Shown: positions 34,384 to 48,110, counted from the first letter of the stretch. The stretch is DNA of 64,000 nt from Nicotiana tabacum (GCF_000715075.1 NC_134080.1:37490758-37554757), one strand, 5' to 3'. Notes: generated by a model not told the origin, from the letters alone. Program-made: numbers and translations.

Positions 34384-37300
34384 ATGAACCCCTCACTTCT
34401 CCTCACTACCAACCAACCTTCTGTAAACCCCACCACAACTACTTTCTTATCTCCTTTTCTCAACCCTACTCCTCTCCGTTTTACCCGTAAAATCTCCCAG
34501 AAACGCCGCCATTATCGCTACAATTACGGTTTATCTACTGTCCGTTCATCTGCTTCTTCTGTCCCTGACAAACCCCCTTCGTCGTCTATTTCGGTCAAGC
34601 CAGATGTCTTTGGAGGTAAGAAAGAACTTTCTACTATTCAATCCCTCGTGGATGCCATGTCACCGCCCATAAGAATAGCCAGCTCGGCTTTAGTATTTGC
34701 TGGCGCTGTGGCTGCTGGGTACGGGCTTGGTGTTCGTTTTGGTGGGTCCCGCAATGCTGGGGTGGGTGGTGCTATTGCTCTTGGTGCTGCTGGTGCCGGC
34801 GCCGCTTATGCATTGAATTCCTGTGTTCCTGAAGTCGCGGCTATTAATTTGCATAACTATGTGGCTGATTTTGAGGACCCTGCTGCCTTGAACAAGGAAG
34901 ATATTGATGCAATTGCTAATAAGTTTGTCCACTATACCCATTTGATTTATTCATACATTTATTTATTTATTTGCGAGTATATTTACCTGCACTAATGCTT
35001 GCACCAACTAAATCAATTAATATGTGCTATTTCTTGGATTTGTGACCAATGCCCCCACTTAAAGTTAAATTAACATGAGTTGGTGCAAACACCGGGTGTG
35101 CGTAATTTTTTCCCGTAGCGGGTTGCTTGGATAGTGCAATTCTCAGGGGGAAAAAAACTCTAATGCGGATGCTTGGACCATTTGCTTTGATTTGATTGAT
35201 TATCTTTGTGATCAGTTAAGTAGCCTAATTATCATTTTATTTCTGGCTTAATGACCTTTTAGTAACAATTAGTTATTTCAGACAATTGACCGGTGCTGTG
35301 GCTGGATTACAGATTATTTCAGTATTTTGTGTCCCAAACATGCTACTACCACACACACACATATATATAAGCTTTTTCTTCTAGTACTTATTTATCAAAT
35401 TCCATGTTGGCTACTTTTTGAGCTTTCACACACAAGTTTTATCAGAGTTCTCTAACTTTTCTAGTTTCGTTTATCGATGTTTGTCACCTCATTTCTTTAC
35501 CCCTTTACTTCTTTTTATTGTTTAGGTACGGTGTCAGCAAACAGAATGAGGCATTCAATGCGGAGCTACGTGATATATATTGCCGGTGAGTGATAAATTG
35601 TCTGCACTGAAGTACTAACTTGTTATGAACATCCTGGCTGACATGAAAGCTGCATGTATTTCTAAAAAAAAAAAAATTGAGTTAGTGAAAGTTGCATGTA
35701 TTTCTTTTTACATAAAACTGAGACAAAACCTCTTCAATGTATTATCACATCTCTCCTTTTTCGTTTTCGGTTTCTTTTGTGCTCTTTATTTCTTTTTTTC
35801 CCCAATTGTCGTATGACAAAATTTTCATTATATGAGTTGCTTGCTTGGGAATAAAAGTAGCAGAGTTTGACCCTATTAAGCACTTTGTAGGGCAAAGTAT
35901 GGGTTTTGTAGTTAATTGGTTGCTTGCTACGTCCAAACATATTGATCTTGCTTACTTTCTGAGATGTTTTTTCCTTGATTAAGATCCCCGAAATGTTTTA
36001 AGGTTGTGTCAACTTTTGCAGATTAAAAGAAAAAGAAAATATTTGTCACCTTTCTGCAGTTACAATTTCTTGCACATGCTTTTCTATACTATTTCAGTTC
36101 CTTATGACCCAGAAAGTATCAAAATTGCTATCCTTGTCTTGGCATATTGACCCAATTACATTTGAATGCTATAACTAACATGGCGTGATACTTGTTTCAG
36201 ACATGTAAAAGGAATCAGGCAGAGATTTTTGCTTATTCATTTCAAATGATTATTTTGAATTTTAAATGTCCTTTTTATTTACCAGTTACATGGCCTGTAG
36301 AACTTATCAGTTTAAACGTTTTTAGCTTATCTGCCCTTTCTTATGCATCAAATTTGATTTGTGTTCAGATATGTATCTGCTGTCTTTCCTACTGGGACTG
36401 AAGAACTTAGAGGCGATGAAGTTGATACCATAATCAAATTTAAAAATGCATTGGGAATTGATGATCCAGATGCAGCAGATATGCATATGGAGGTAACTTG
36501 AAGTATTTATTTGATTCTGCACCTCAGCATTGCAATACTTCTAGCTGTGGTGGGCTTGCAAAGTTAGAATGTTATGTTGATGAGCTACGTTTGCTTTAAT
36601 AAATAATTCGTCAAGTGTTAAGAAACTTATACATGTTGGTTTCTCAGATTGGTAGGCGAATATTCAGGCAACGACTTGAAACGGGAGATCGTGATGGAGA
36701 TATAGAACAGCGTCGGGTGGGTCATCTCTTCAATAGCTTTAATTTCCACTTTATGGCTACTGTACCGCCTTTAGTTATCAAAGAACAATAAATGGAACTT
36801 GACCATTTCTAACTTCTCCAGTGCAGGCATTTCAGAAGTTGATATACGTCTCAACTCTAGTATTTGGAGAAGCATCTGCATTCCTTTTACCTTGGAAACG
36901 TGTTTTCAAGGTTACTGATTCCCAGGTAGTGGATAATTAAATGCATCTCCGTTGGCCCCTTCTCTCTCCCCCTTCTTTCTGGAATTGTTCGATTGTGCAG
37001 TGCCATGCCCCGCTTGTGGCTTTAACATTTCTATCTTCTGATTGAAGTTGCTTTCATTCCTCCTATTCTGTACCCCCTTCATTTATGTATTGGACTCCTA
37101 TTATCTGGCTCCCTACTACCTTACCATTTCTCAAAAAAAAAAAAAAAAGTTGTCTGTCTCTCTACTTCATTTCACCTGTTTTAACATTTTTGTTCATTAG
37201 GTTGAGGTTGCTGTCAGGGACAATGCACAACGATTATATGCCTCCAAGCTTAAGTCTGTTGGCCGAGGTAAATTTGGTCTACTGATGCCTTAGAAGGCAC

Positions 37301-40300
37301 TTTTTGCTTTTCTCTAAAGTAATGCCTTTCCAAAAACTTTCAAACTACTTGCTTTTTTGCTTGGGATTTTCTATTTCTATTCTTAAACTTCTCTCTATTG
37401 TGGTAATTTTAGCAAATCGGCTTATGTGCTTAAGTTTGTCTCTTTTGTGGTATATGGCGCTTAATCCTGAATAAGATGAATTGTTACATGAGGCTCCTTG
37501 TGCTGCATGGGTTTGGTAGGTTCCACTCGTGCACCAAGTAGAGATTCTTTTCTCTGGAAGTCTTTTTCTCACTTCAAATTTCTCTATGTCTAGTGATATA
37601 TCATATTGGTTTATGGGTTTTGAGGGCGTTCTGGCAGTAGCTCTTGAATCTGGATGTATCTTTATTCTCTAGGGCAGTATCGGTCTTTGTATGGATTTTA
37701 CCAGCCTTATATTGTAAATGCTAATTCTTTCATTAATTACACAAATTCAATTCCTAGTAGCTAACGGACCTTGCAATTCTAAGTTATGGTGGCGTTGGGA
37801 TGAAGTTCTTTCAGTTGTTTTTTCATGATTTAATTACTCCACTTTACTTCAGAAGCTTTGCATGGTTTATTTAACTACTTTACTTGTTTCTCCAGATATT
37901 GATGTGAACCAGCTGGTCAGTTTGAGAGAGGCACAGCTTGCATATCGGCTGTCGGATGAGGTAGTGCCTAAAAAATAATCACATTTCTACTTAAATACAT
38001 CATTGTAAAACATACTTTGCTCCTTGAAAAAAAGAATAAGACTGTTTTGAATTTGTTGCATGATATTCATGATCGATTTTACTATATCCATGTATTCGGT
38101 CATCATTAATATGCCCATGACTATTTATGTGTTTGCAGCTTGCAGAAGAGATGTTTAAAGAGCATGCAAGAAAGCTTGTTGAGGAATGCATATCACTTGC
38201 TGTTGGCAGTTTGAAATCAAGAGCAAGAGCAACGTAAGGTCTTAAGTGTGTTTAACCTCTTAAAAAGGGAACTTTGGGCCATATCCGCGACTTGAATTCA
38301 CCGGATAAATCTTTTACTAGGCAATTCTGTGTAATAGAAATGGGATAACTCGTGCAATTTCTAGCACGACATAATCTTCCATATTCTTTGCTTGTATCAT
38401 TTGTTTAATGAATTAATTGGGCCGTTAAGCAGGGAAGCCACACGTGTGATCGAGGAGCTTGATAAGATCTTGTCATTTAATAATTTGCTAATTTCACTGA
38501 AGAACCATCCTGATGCTAGTCGCTTTGCTCCGGGCATTGGGCCAGTTTCCTTAGTAGGTATGTTTGTTGGTGATCTTTGGCTGACTCTTATAGAACTTGT
38601 TTTAAAAGTCACTGGTCTCTCTCAAGTCTAAGTGAAATCCTTTCACGGGGCTTTTTTCTTTCAGCTGTTTGTTGTTTGTGTGTCAGTTTGTTACCTGGAG
38701 TTAACTTTCCTTTTTCCTTATTCTTTTCCTTCCTGTTCCTTCAGGAGGGGAGTATGATGGTGATAGAAAGATGGATGACCTAAAACTTCTCTACAGAGCA
38801 TATATTACAGATTCTTTGTCAAGTGGTCGGATGGAAGAAGACAAGGTATGGTGATTAAATTTTTCTCTCCTTCTTTCTTTATAGGGTTTTTGGAATTTTC
38901 CTTTTCTACTTTCCTGCCATTTTGGCAGGAAAGTTTGAGATTCTCTCTTCTTTTCTCCTTGCATATGTCGGATTAAGTTACGTTTAACATATATTTGCTT
39001 CTTGGGAGGGGCTTGTAAAGATTAAAGGGGAGGGTTATTCATTGATATACTTTTCCTATGAAAGATGGTTTATCCACCTGCTTCTGTTGTTGGGTATGAA
39101 TGGACAAGAAGTTAAAGGAAAACACACATTTCTTTTTATCCAGCTTCACTATATTAAACTTCTGGTACAGGTTAAAAAATTAATTCTTTGTTGATTTGCT
39201 TTCCTATGGAAGATAGCTTATGCACCCCCTTGTGTTTGGTATTACTGGACTGGAGCAGACACATATTCTTTTCTCTTTTCTAGCTTCCCTGTGGTTGAAA
39301 ATGCTGACATGGGAAGACAGAATATCCCTCCAGTTTTACTCCCTTATCCCGTATCTCTTGCTTGTCCTCCTGCCTCTTTGTTCTACTAAACTTATGATAA
39401 GTTAATGGAACTAGAACCAAAAAATGGATGATGTGGAAATATTAGCAGAAAACTGGTGGCGGTGGGACCAAGATTTATAAGCTGTTCAATCAAGAGGATT
39501 AGCATGACCTTTGTGCAAAGGTGACATGCACTAATCTAAATGTGGTCCGAGTTGTCTGATGAGGATGAAAGCAAGAAAGACTAGTTTGATAGCGGCTCTT
39601 GACCTAATTATGCTAAGTTGCACACTTGCACAAATAGGCTTGTTGGCTTCAATTGCTTTTCTCTAGAGGATCTCTTATTTCTCGAGATGAGAGTGATATA
39701 CACGTGTATTAACATATTTTGGTAGAGCAGATTATAGAAGGGAGCTCTTGGTTGTCAGCATCACATGTATCACATGTGCTATGTCCGTAAAAACATGTCC
39801 AATGAGAAAAATATAGCACAAAAAGCTGTAGTATGTTGGGTGCACCTAAGGGTGTAGCCAAGTGGTCAATGAAGTGGGTTAAGAATCATGAGATCTCAGG
39901 TTCAAATCCCAGTAGAGGCATAAAAACTAGGTGATTTCTTCCTATTTGTCCAAGCCTTGGTGGGCAAAGTTACCTGGTACTTGTTGCTGGTGGGAAGTAG
40001 CAAGTATCTCGTGGAATTAGTCGAGGTGTGTGCAAACTGGCCCAGCCACCATGGTTATTTAAAAAAAGGCTGTAGTATGCTGAGTCCGTCCTTTTGTTTA
40101 TATCTACACTGACCCTTTTCTTTCTTTTTTTTCCTTGAGAACATTCATCTTTTAAAAAATTAGAACTATGAAAAAGTACTTGTATTGGTTTTTGAATTTC
40201 ATTCTTGGTAAATATGTTTCTTGCCACAAATATATTGATGATATGTTTGGAGTAACTTTTCATGAAAACATAAGGTTATAAAAAACGTAGATAAGGTTAT

Positions 40301-42813
40301 AAAATAGGGTAGATAATAAATTTGGAGTAATTCAACCATGTTGAATCTTGCTTTGTGGGTGTAGGCTGATATCACTACAATATCTAATGATGTAATAATA
40401 AAGTTTGTTTAATCATTGCGTGCAAATCAGTCAAAAATAATTGCACGCAAATCAGTCAATGTTCTTCGACTCTTTTAAGTTGCACGCAAATCAGTCTATG
40501 ATCCTCTTTGGTTCTTTTGATAGCTGCATGCTAATCAGTCTAAGTTCCTCGTCATTATCACATAAGGATTACTCTTAGCTTGATTCAGGAAACAGATTTC
40601 TCATTGATGAGATGGTTGTGGGACCAATCAGTTTCTAGACCGATTTGCTTGTAAGATTGGAGTATATTGGATCATTGTTTAATTAATGTGTTCAGTTGGT
40701 TCTGCACCCTAACGAGTAGGAGTTCCCGTGCATCGTCTCTAGGCCATTTGATTTTCTTCTGTTTGTCATTTAGTTGTATGCCTTTTAACTGTTCAATGTT
40801 ATTTCTTCTTGTAGCTTGCTGCTTTGAACCAATTGAGAAATATATTTGGTTTGGGGAGACGAGAAGCAGAGACAATCACATTGGATGTCACCTCAAAAGT
40901 ATACCGTAAACGACTTGCTCAAGCTGTTACCAGTGGTGATTTAGAAGCTGCTGAGAGCAAAGCAGCCTATCTTCAAATGCTGTGTGAAGAATTAAGTTTT
41001 GATCCGCAAAAGGCTCTTCAGATTCATGAAGGTAACCCATGACTTTACTGTAACTTATCTTCTAATGGATATTGAGTGACATTTTCATTTTCAATCTGTC
41101 TGGAGAGGGAAGCCTCTTGTTAGTAGTCAAGTTTTTAATCACATCGAGGTGTGCTAACAAGAACTTGTTAAGGCTATTGGTTTGAGTTTCAGTTGATTCA
41201 TCTGTGAGGCAAAGATATAACTGAGCTGTCCATTCAGTACAAGAGTGTCGACTTTCTTTTTCTGATTCGGTACTAAAACCTCCTGAAGCAGTCCTTGAAA
41301 TTTGAGTTGTCTCCATTTCTGCATAGTGCATAGCATGTCAGTTAAAAAACCAGCGACTAGAATAGGAGAGGTGTTTATAGTGTCACGAGTTTGCTTACCG
41401 GCCATTAGTAATTTCATTTTATAATTGATCATCCTAATTCTGTTAGTTGTGTTTTCCGTTTTGGAGTGTTGCAAGTGAGGATGCAAAATGTTGAGAATGA
41501 GGCTATAAGATTAGAGAATGCTTAAGGACGCATCAACCAAACAAGTAGACCTAGGGAGGGATTAGGGAATTTTCGATGTTTGTCCTATTGGCTTGTGAAC
41601 AACATTGACCACCTATCTATAGTATCTTCGATTCTGTGCTCCAGTTTAGTCAAGGTATTTTTTGCTGACAATGCTTTGAGCCATCTAGGTAATGCCTATG
41701 TGTCGTCTTATGAACTGAGTTTTTTTCCTGAAATATGCAACATGAACTTTACTATGTGCCTGACGCATTCATCTGAAACCTTTAAACATTGTGAAAAGAT
41801 AATTTGAACTGTTGTATTCTGTCACTGGAAAAGCTTGTCTTTACTTTTCATTTTCAGAAATCTATAGGCAAAAGCTTCAGCAGCTTGTCACTGATGGAGA
41901 ACTTAGTGATGCGGACATGAAGGCATTGGAACGCCTGCAGGTCATGCTTTGCGTTCCCAAGCAAACAGTTGAGGCGGCTCATGCAGATATCTGTGGCAGT
42001 TTATTTGAAAAGGTAACCACCAGTCTCTTCTCTATTTATGCTGCGTCAGTTAGTTCATTTTTATGCTATGCAGCTGATTGGGCTGTAATGGCATGAGGCA
42101 AATTTTGCTGTGGATTATATAAGAATTTGTGTACCCTGTCGTTTCTCTTATGTTAAATTAGCCAAGTGTAGTTTGATATTTTGAGCAATTGCCTTTAGGA
42201 AATCACAGCCAACCCCCCTTCAGTTGCCATAGATACCTTTGCTCTAGATGGTGGTAAAATACAAAACTTCCCATACTGCTTATAATGTCGTTACGGAGAC
42301 ATATTTTGTGCTTGCTTTTAATTGAGGAGATAACTTGAAAACTCTGCTGTTATCTGGTAAGTTACATTTTATTCACCTGATACCCTTATCCCATGCGCTT
42401 CATGGTGTATGAGAATTGAATAAGTTGAGTCATAAATGTCTGGAAAAAGCAGTTAGGAATGTGAAGCTAATGGACCTTGCTCCTAACTCAAACCCAAAAG
42501 CTAGCTGATAAGGTGAGAATGACCCAAGACCATACAAGGAAATAAACACTCCATTTCTCAACCAATATGGGTCACTTAACAAGGACCAAAGGCTATTGCT
42601 TGACTGCTTCTACCTTGCTTACCTTCTGCCCCATAATTTTTGTGCATGTATACTTTCAAATGTGAAAGTGCCCTCTGTCAAATGCATTTCTTGTATAGAT
42701 CTGCTTCATTTTTGGAAATATTAGACCTTTTATGTGGAGTTACTTTTCATTTAGTATTATTTTAACTTTTTTTAGAACATTGTGATATTTAGTCCAAGTG
42801 GGATTTTACTAGG

Positions 42814-42856
<43 letters not shown>

Positions 42857-45800
42857 GATATTTAGTCCTAAAAATTGCTTTGATCAAGTTGCAGTTTGAC
42901 CCCTGAAAGTCAAATACGAACAAAGATTAGTGTACATTGTATGTGTGAGAATGCACGAGAGAAAAATCTATTTTATTAACAATGATATAGTGAACCCTAT
43001 ATATAATACATATTATACTCCTACTACATATAGGACTAGGACATATTCTACTCGTATTACATATGAGACTAGGACATATTCTACTCTTACTACATATGAG
43101 ACTATGACTATTTACACATAACCATCTAACACTCCCCTCAAGCCGGTGTATACAAATTATATGTATCGAGCTTGTTACATATGTAACTAATAAGAGGACC
43201 AATGAGAGACTTGGTGAAAATATTACACTAATAAGAGGACCAATGAGAGACTTGGTGAAAATATCTATAAACTGATCATTCGACATACAAAGCCATAGAC
43301 TCCCCTGAGCAACAAAATCAGGTGGTTGTTGATAAACAGAAGTTGCTATGGAAATGTTTTGTCTTGCTATGCCTGACACAAACAGATAAAATGAATCGAA
43401 GAGTCGGGGTCATAAACGAAAATCAAACCAGTTCAATTCTGAAAACCAAGAACGTCAAGCCCCATTCCACAATTAACATGCACTAAAGAAAACTAAGTAG
43501 AGGTACCCATTACTTACTTTTCATCTTCCTTTTCTTCGATTCTTTAGAATGATTTGGAGTTGGTTGTCAAATGGATAAATTTTGCCTCTACATTTTGTCT
43601 TCAGCATTCACTCTTTCTTGTGAGAGAATCATTTTTCCAGATGGGTTACTTATATTAAAAAAAAGAAGAAAAGAATACATATTTCAAGATGGTTATTTTG
43701 GAAAAAAAATTTGTCACTGAGCTGCAGGAGTAATTTTTACGGTGCGTTAGTTCTTGTGGCAACAAAATCTTCTTGCGAGGGGAAGTAGCTGTGCTATCAA
43801 TGGGTTTCTAAGTAGAGAACCAGAAGGAAGTAAACAATGGAGCAAATGTTGTCAGTTTAACTGTCTATATAGTTAGCTTTTTGTAGAAAGCGTCTCTTTT
43901 CCTTTTTGTTCTTGTTCCTTCGAAAATTCGCATCTTATGCTACAGGTAGAAAACTTAGGATGATTGAATGGAGTGAAATGCAAACTTTCCCCAATAAAAG
44001 CAAAAGAACAAGAACGATTTAACTTTCATGTATCTGTGATTTGGTTGAAGGTTTAATTTTTTCATGTAGTAATTCAGATGTTTTCATAAACTTTGGCGGT
44101 GCTGAATGTAGTTAGTGATTAGAGTTTACGTGTACTGAGTCGAAACCTGCTAGTAGGGTTTGCTTGTCTGTTCACAACTATTCTATTACCACGTATGATC
44201 TGCAGAAAGCAGAAGCCCATTGTCAACTGTAGTAGTATGTGGTATCTTATGCACTACACTCATTCTACTGAAGCAGGCAGTAGTAAATTATTTCTCACCC
44301 CCCTCAAGTTTTCATCCTCAGTCGTTATATATATGTGCATACATATACCTGCATCAGTATGCACCTCTCAGTATGTAGATAATAGGAAGCTCGAGCACTG
44401 TCCCATTCCATGTCCTCTGCCAGCTTGTTTCCCTATGTCATTTTTAGCAAGTTCTTCCACACTGGTTTCTCAGATAGTGTAGAATTAGTTGATTTGGCAT
44501 TGTCTTGTTACGTGCAGTAATCACATTGTAACAAGCCACATTTGTTAGAGATTTTGTTTCTTAGATTGTGAGTTTTTAGTTTTCAATATTTAAGTGGGTT
44601 GATCTCTTTCAACTTCTTATGGTGCAAAAGGTGTGAAATTGAGCTAATCTGGTTCCTTCCTGTCACCCAATATAAATATTGTTGGCAGGTGGTTAAGGAA
44701 GCAATTGCTGCTGGTGTAGATGGTTATGATGCTGAAATCAAGAAATCTGTGAGAAAGGCAGCATATGGTTTACGGTTAACCAGGGAGGTTGCCATGTCTA
44801 TTGCTAGTAAGGCAGTAAGTATCAGGATGCTAATTCTCGTCTACAGCTTGTAAAAGTTTAATTTGATTCCACAATCAGAAATATACCTCGATATCTTTCT
44901 AATTACATTCAGTGGCTTCACAAATACAGGTCAGAAAGATTTTCATCAGTTACATTCAAAAGGCCCGAGGATCTGGAAGCCGCACTGAACAAGCCAAAGA
45001 ACTGAAAAAGATGATAGCCTTTAATAGTTTGGTTGTGACTCAACTAGTTGCGGACATCAAGGGTGAATCATCTGATACACCACCAGAAGAGCCTCAAAAG
45101 GAGCAGGTTCAACAAACCGACGAGGATGGGGAGTGGGAGTCCTTGCAATCACTAAGGAAAGTAAAACCCAGCAAGGACAATTTGAGAAAGGAAATCCAGA
45201 CTGAGATTTCTCTCAAGGATGATCTTCCGGAAAGAGACAGAACTGATCTTTACAAGACATACTTGCTCTTTTGTCTAACTGGGGAAGTTACTAGAATTCC
45301 TTTTGGGGCCCAAATCACCACAAAGAAGGATGATTCAGAATATGTTTTGTTAAGTCAACTTGGTAGCATCCTTGGGTTGACTGATAAGGAAATTGTTGAA
45401 GTGCACCGAAGTCTAGCTGAGCAGGCTTTTAGGCAACAAGCTGAGGTGATCTTAGCTGATGGACAGCTAACCAAGGTCAGAATGGAACAACTTACTGAAT
45501 TGCAGAAGAATGTTGGCTTGCCACCTCAGTATGCCCAGAATATAATAAAGAGCATCACAACAACAAAACTGGCGGCAGCCCTTGAAACTGCTGTTGGTCA
45601 GGGAAGGCTGAGCATTAAGGAGATTAGAGAATTGAAAGAATCTTCAGTAGATATCAACACCATGATATCTGACAGTTTACGTCAGAATCTTTTCAAAAAG
45701 ACAGTGGATGATATCTTCTCATCTGGTACTGGAGAGTTTGACGAAGTAGAGGTATATGAGAATATCCCAAAAGATCTTAATATTAACGCTGAGAAGGCCA

Positions 45801-46221
45801 AAAAAGTTGTTCATGAACTAGCTCGTAGCAGATTATTAAACTCGCTTATTCAGGCTGTATCCCTTCTGAGGCAGAAAAACCATAAAGCATTGGTATGAGT
45901 CTGATCTGAAGATGCTACTGGTTTTGCGTGAATAATGTCGTAATTTTGCAGTTTTAATGCTTCCCTTTGTTTTTGTAGGTTTCGTCTCTCAATGATTTGT
46001 TAGCTTGTGACAAGGCCGTTCCTTCGACCCCATTATCTTGGGAGGTGCCAGAAGAACTGGCTGATCTTTTCATCGTATATGCGAAGAGTGATCCCACACC
46101 AGATAAGTTGTCCAGGTTACAGTATCTGTTAGGTATTAGTGATACAACAGCAGAAACTTTGAGATCTATGAAGGATAGGGAACTACCAAATGGGGTAGGG
46201 GAGGAAGAGTTTGTATTTTGA
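34384..46221 (+). CDS. TIC110: TIC110, chloroplast inner-envelope translocon protein
   Basis: Scaffold of the inner-envelope protein import machinery that gathers precursors and stromal chaperones. Exons by reading frame and GT/AG sites: 34384-34922, 35526-35585, 36369-36492, 36648-36716, 36827-36925, 37201-37267, 37896-37960, 38139-38233, 38433-38557, 38745-38845, 40815-41031, 41858-42012, 44689-44814, 44930-45892, 45979-46221. They sum to 3048 nt, in phase throughout, giving 1015 residues, close to Arabidopsis TIC110. A Ser/Thr/Arg-rich transit peptide (about residues 1-75) is followed by two hydrophobic helices (about 97-117 and 126-147) and a long helical stromal domain. Diagnostic segments include VPEVAAINLHNYVADFEDPA, DDLPERDRTDLYKTYLLFC and the C-terminal EEFVF. 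I see no damage. Introns 10 and 12 carry transposon fragments. Confidence 0.97.
39836..40068 (+). mobile_element. tRNA-derived SINE (Solanaceae type) in TIC110 intron 10
   Basis: A box-like TGTAGCCAAGTGGTC and B box GGTTCAAATCCC form an internal Pol III promoter near the left end. A conserved body and an A-rich tail (AAAAAAA) follow. An 11-bp target duplication GCTGTAGTATG flanks it at 39825-39835 and 40069-40079. Same family as the copy at 58999-59210. Confidence 0.85.
40416..40540. repeat. Four copies of a GCACGCAAATCAGTC motif in TIC110 intron 10
   Basis: TTGC(A/G)(C/T)GCAAATCAGTC occurs at about 40416, 40441 and 40480, with a variant TGCATGCTAATCAGTC at about 40525. The last intervals also share a TTCTT/CTCTTTT stretch, suggesting an imperfect 40-45-bp tandem repeat. 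Confidence 0.7.
42796..42853 (+). mobile_element. 5'-truncated SINE or LINE tail with (GTT)n end
   Basis: Only about 58 bp: AAGTGGGATTTTACTAG followed by about fourteen GTT units. That 3' end is typical of the tobacco TS SINE and related Solanaceae LINE tails. A 15-bp perfect duplication TGTGATATTTAGTCC flanks it at 42781-42795 and 42854-42868. It lies in TIC110 intron 12. Confidence 0.85.
42931..43380 (-). mobile_element. Copia 3' end and LTR fragment in TIC110 intron 12
   Basis: On the minus strand 43380-43140 resembles the RNase H tail of copia pol (DQFIDIFTKSL), followed by a polypurine tract TTGAGGGGAG and an LTR start TGTTAGATGG at about 43131. The LTR part (about 42931-43131) contains three ~33-bp tandem units (about 43016-43110). 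A ~42-bp segment of the pol tail is also duplicated (about 43185-43226 and 43227-43268). No 5' part or second LTR is present. Confidence 0.65.
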
Positions 46222-46260
46222 TTCTCTTATAGCTTCTGATGAATGTCTGAATATCAGGCT

Positions 46261-46292
<32 letters not shown>

Positions 46293-47731
46293 GCACTGGT
46301 AATTTTTTCATTTAATGTAATTGAGGTGTGTATCTTTGTGCTTTAAGATGTGAGCCAAAAATGGTAGTATCGTTTTTTTGGTATTTAGTAACTGGTAGAG
46401 CAGTGTTATGCTTTTTGAGTTTCTTTGTTGCTTAGTTACAAGTTGGACTCTCTTCTCCTTTCAGAAGGGGAAGGAATTAAAATGTACCAATGAAAAGATT
46501 TAATGCAAGGCTTTTGTGTCTCAATTTTCATTTCCTTGGTGAGTCAGGATGAGACGGAACTTTGTGTCAACAAATCTTAACCTATAGAGGGATTCTTTTA
46601 TTTGGAAAATATAAGCACAAGAAAATAATTTTCTTATTTGAAAAAAATATTTGTCCGAAAATGAAATCATAGATTCAAGAATAGAAGAGTAGCGTTCTCG
46701 AATGCTACCTTTTGCACACAATTTATCATAAAAGGGTAAGTTTTAAAAACGAAAAGTTAATGTTTTCTTGATTCTTAAAAATGACACTAATTAAAAGGCT
46801 AGAAAGACAGTTGGACAGTTTAAAAGGGACAGGAAGGAGTACCAACTAAGAGTCGAAAACATTTGGCTGCTTTTGAGGCCAACTTAATTAGTGCACCCTA
46901 CATTCAATTTTACTTGTCCACGCATGCCCCTTAAGAAATAATAAATAAAGTGCATAATTTATTATAATATTCATATTAATTGGTGTATAGTCTTAATAAA
47001 TTGAAAAAATAATTTGGAATGTATAATTAATGCTAAGGACAAAACAAGAAAAATATCTTAACATTTGCACCCCGCCTCCCTCCCCACCCCCAAAACTATC
47101 TCTTTTGCACCCGTACATTGGATCTTGGTCTGGACGCAATATTATTGCAGTTTTTCTTTGCGTGATAATGGTTGGAAGGCTCTGTTTTTTTGTTGGGAGA
47201 TGCTAGTGACCTAACTTTGGTCACACTAGTGAAAAGACATAAATAACCCTCTAACTAATTAGCCTACATTTTTCCCCCCCAAAACACAAAATTAAATTTC
47301 AAGTCTTGAAGTATGCGAAAATTACATGTTGGGAGATGAAAAGTCTTGTGTATTATATTTGTATTTCCATTGTATTTATGTGTATTTTATGTTTGTACAA
47401 ATTATACGATTTAGTGTGTATATAAATTATTGTATTTTCTTCCTTTCTTAAAAACAAATACGATATACAATTTATTGTACTTCCTTCATATCAAACCAAG
47501 TCAAGTGGACACTTTACCCTATCTAAAAAATGGATTCAAACCAAGAAAATTTGGTGGTGCAAGAAAATATGAATCCATATCTACTTATTATTTATATTTC
47601 ATAATTAAATTGCTAATTATATCCCAAAATAAAACGATTGGTGTCAATTGACTAGTGGAACCATAGTAAACGTAATTATATGGTCGTTATCAATATTCGC
47701 ATGACCTTAGTGAATGAAATTATATGTTGGC
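46222..47731. other. TIC110 3' flank and AT-rich intergenic DNA
   Basis: The first ~280 bp are probably the TIC110 3' UTR, with an (AG)n tract. The remainder is AT-rich and holds no recognised gene. A near-perfect hairpin (CTAGTGACC with GGTCACACTAG) lies at about 47207-47240. Confidence 0.5.
46261..46289. repeat. (AG)14 microsatellite in the TIC110 3' UTR
   Basis: An uninterrupted AG run about 40 bp after the TIC110 stop codon. Confidence 0.95.
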
Positions 47732-48110
47732 TGTTGCGGAAGCCAAATGTATAGAGTGTGAATAAGTCACAACTACTATACCAAAAATTATGACAGCCAC
47801 CAAATAATAAATAAGACAATAAAACAATGGAAAGGAAACACCAGAATTTACGAGGTTCGGCTAATTTTGCCTACTCCTCGGACACAACCAATATTTTATT
47901 TCACTCCAAAAATACAAGTGAAATAATACTAAAGAGAGAAGATACAAATGCCTTAAACAGATGAGAAGGCAAATGAGAGGTGTGTTTCAATCCTAAACAT
48001 TAGGCCTTCTTTTATAGGGGAAAAATCCCCCCAAACTTAACTCCCAACCAATGTGGGACTTTGGCATTTTGCCAAACTTCAACAAATCTCCACCTTGGCA
48101 AAATTCCACA
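47732..48110 (-). repeat. Left (3') LTR of the Rider-like element
   Basis: TGTTGCGGAAGCC to AATTCCACA, 379 bp. The shorter end at ...CTTCAACA (48084) was considered, but the right LTR shares a further 26 bp beyond that point. Confidence 0.9.

Noticed and set aside
34176..34490. A frame overlapping the TIC110 start
   Set aside because: It covers the 5' leader in another frame; the TIC110 ATG at 34384 gives the family N-terminus.
34912..34995. Longer TIC110 first exon ending at 34995
   Set aside because: The extra residues are intron read-through. The donor after 34922 joins in phase to the exon at 35526 with the expected sequence.
39836..40068. A functional tRNA gene
   Set aside because: A and B boxes are present, but the body, A-rich tail and flanking duplication mark it as a SINE.
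47732..48084. Shorter LTR end at CTTCAACA for the Rider-like element
   Set aside because: The right copy shares 26 more bases to TTCCACA, so the LTR extends further.
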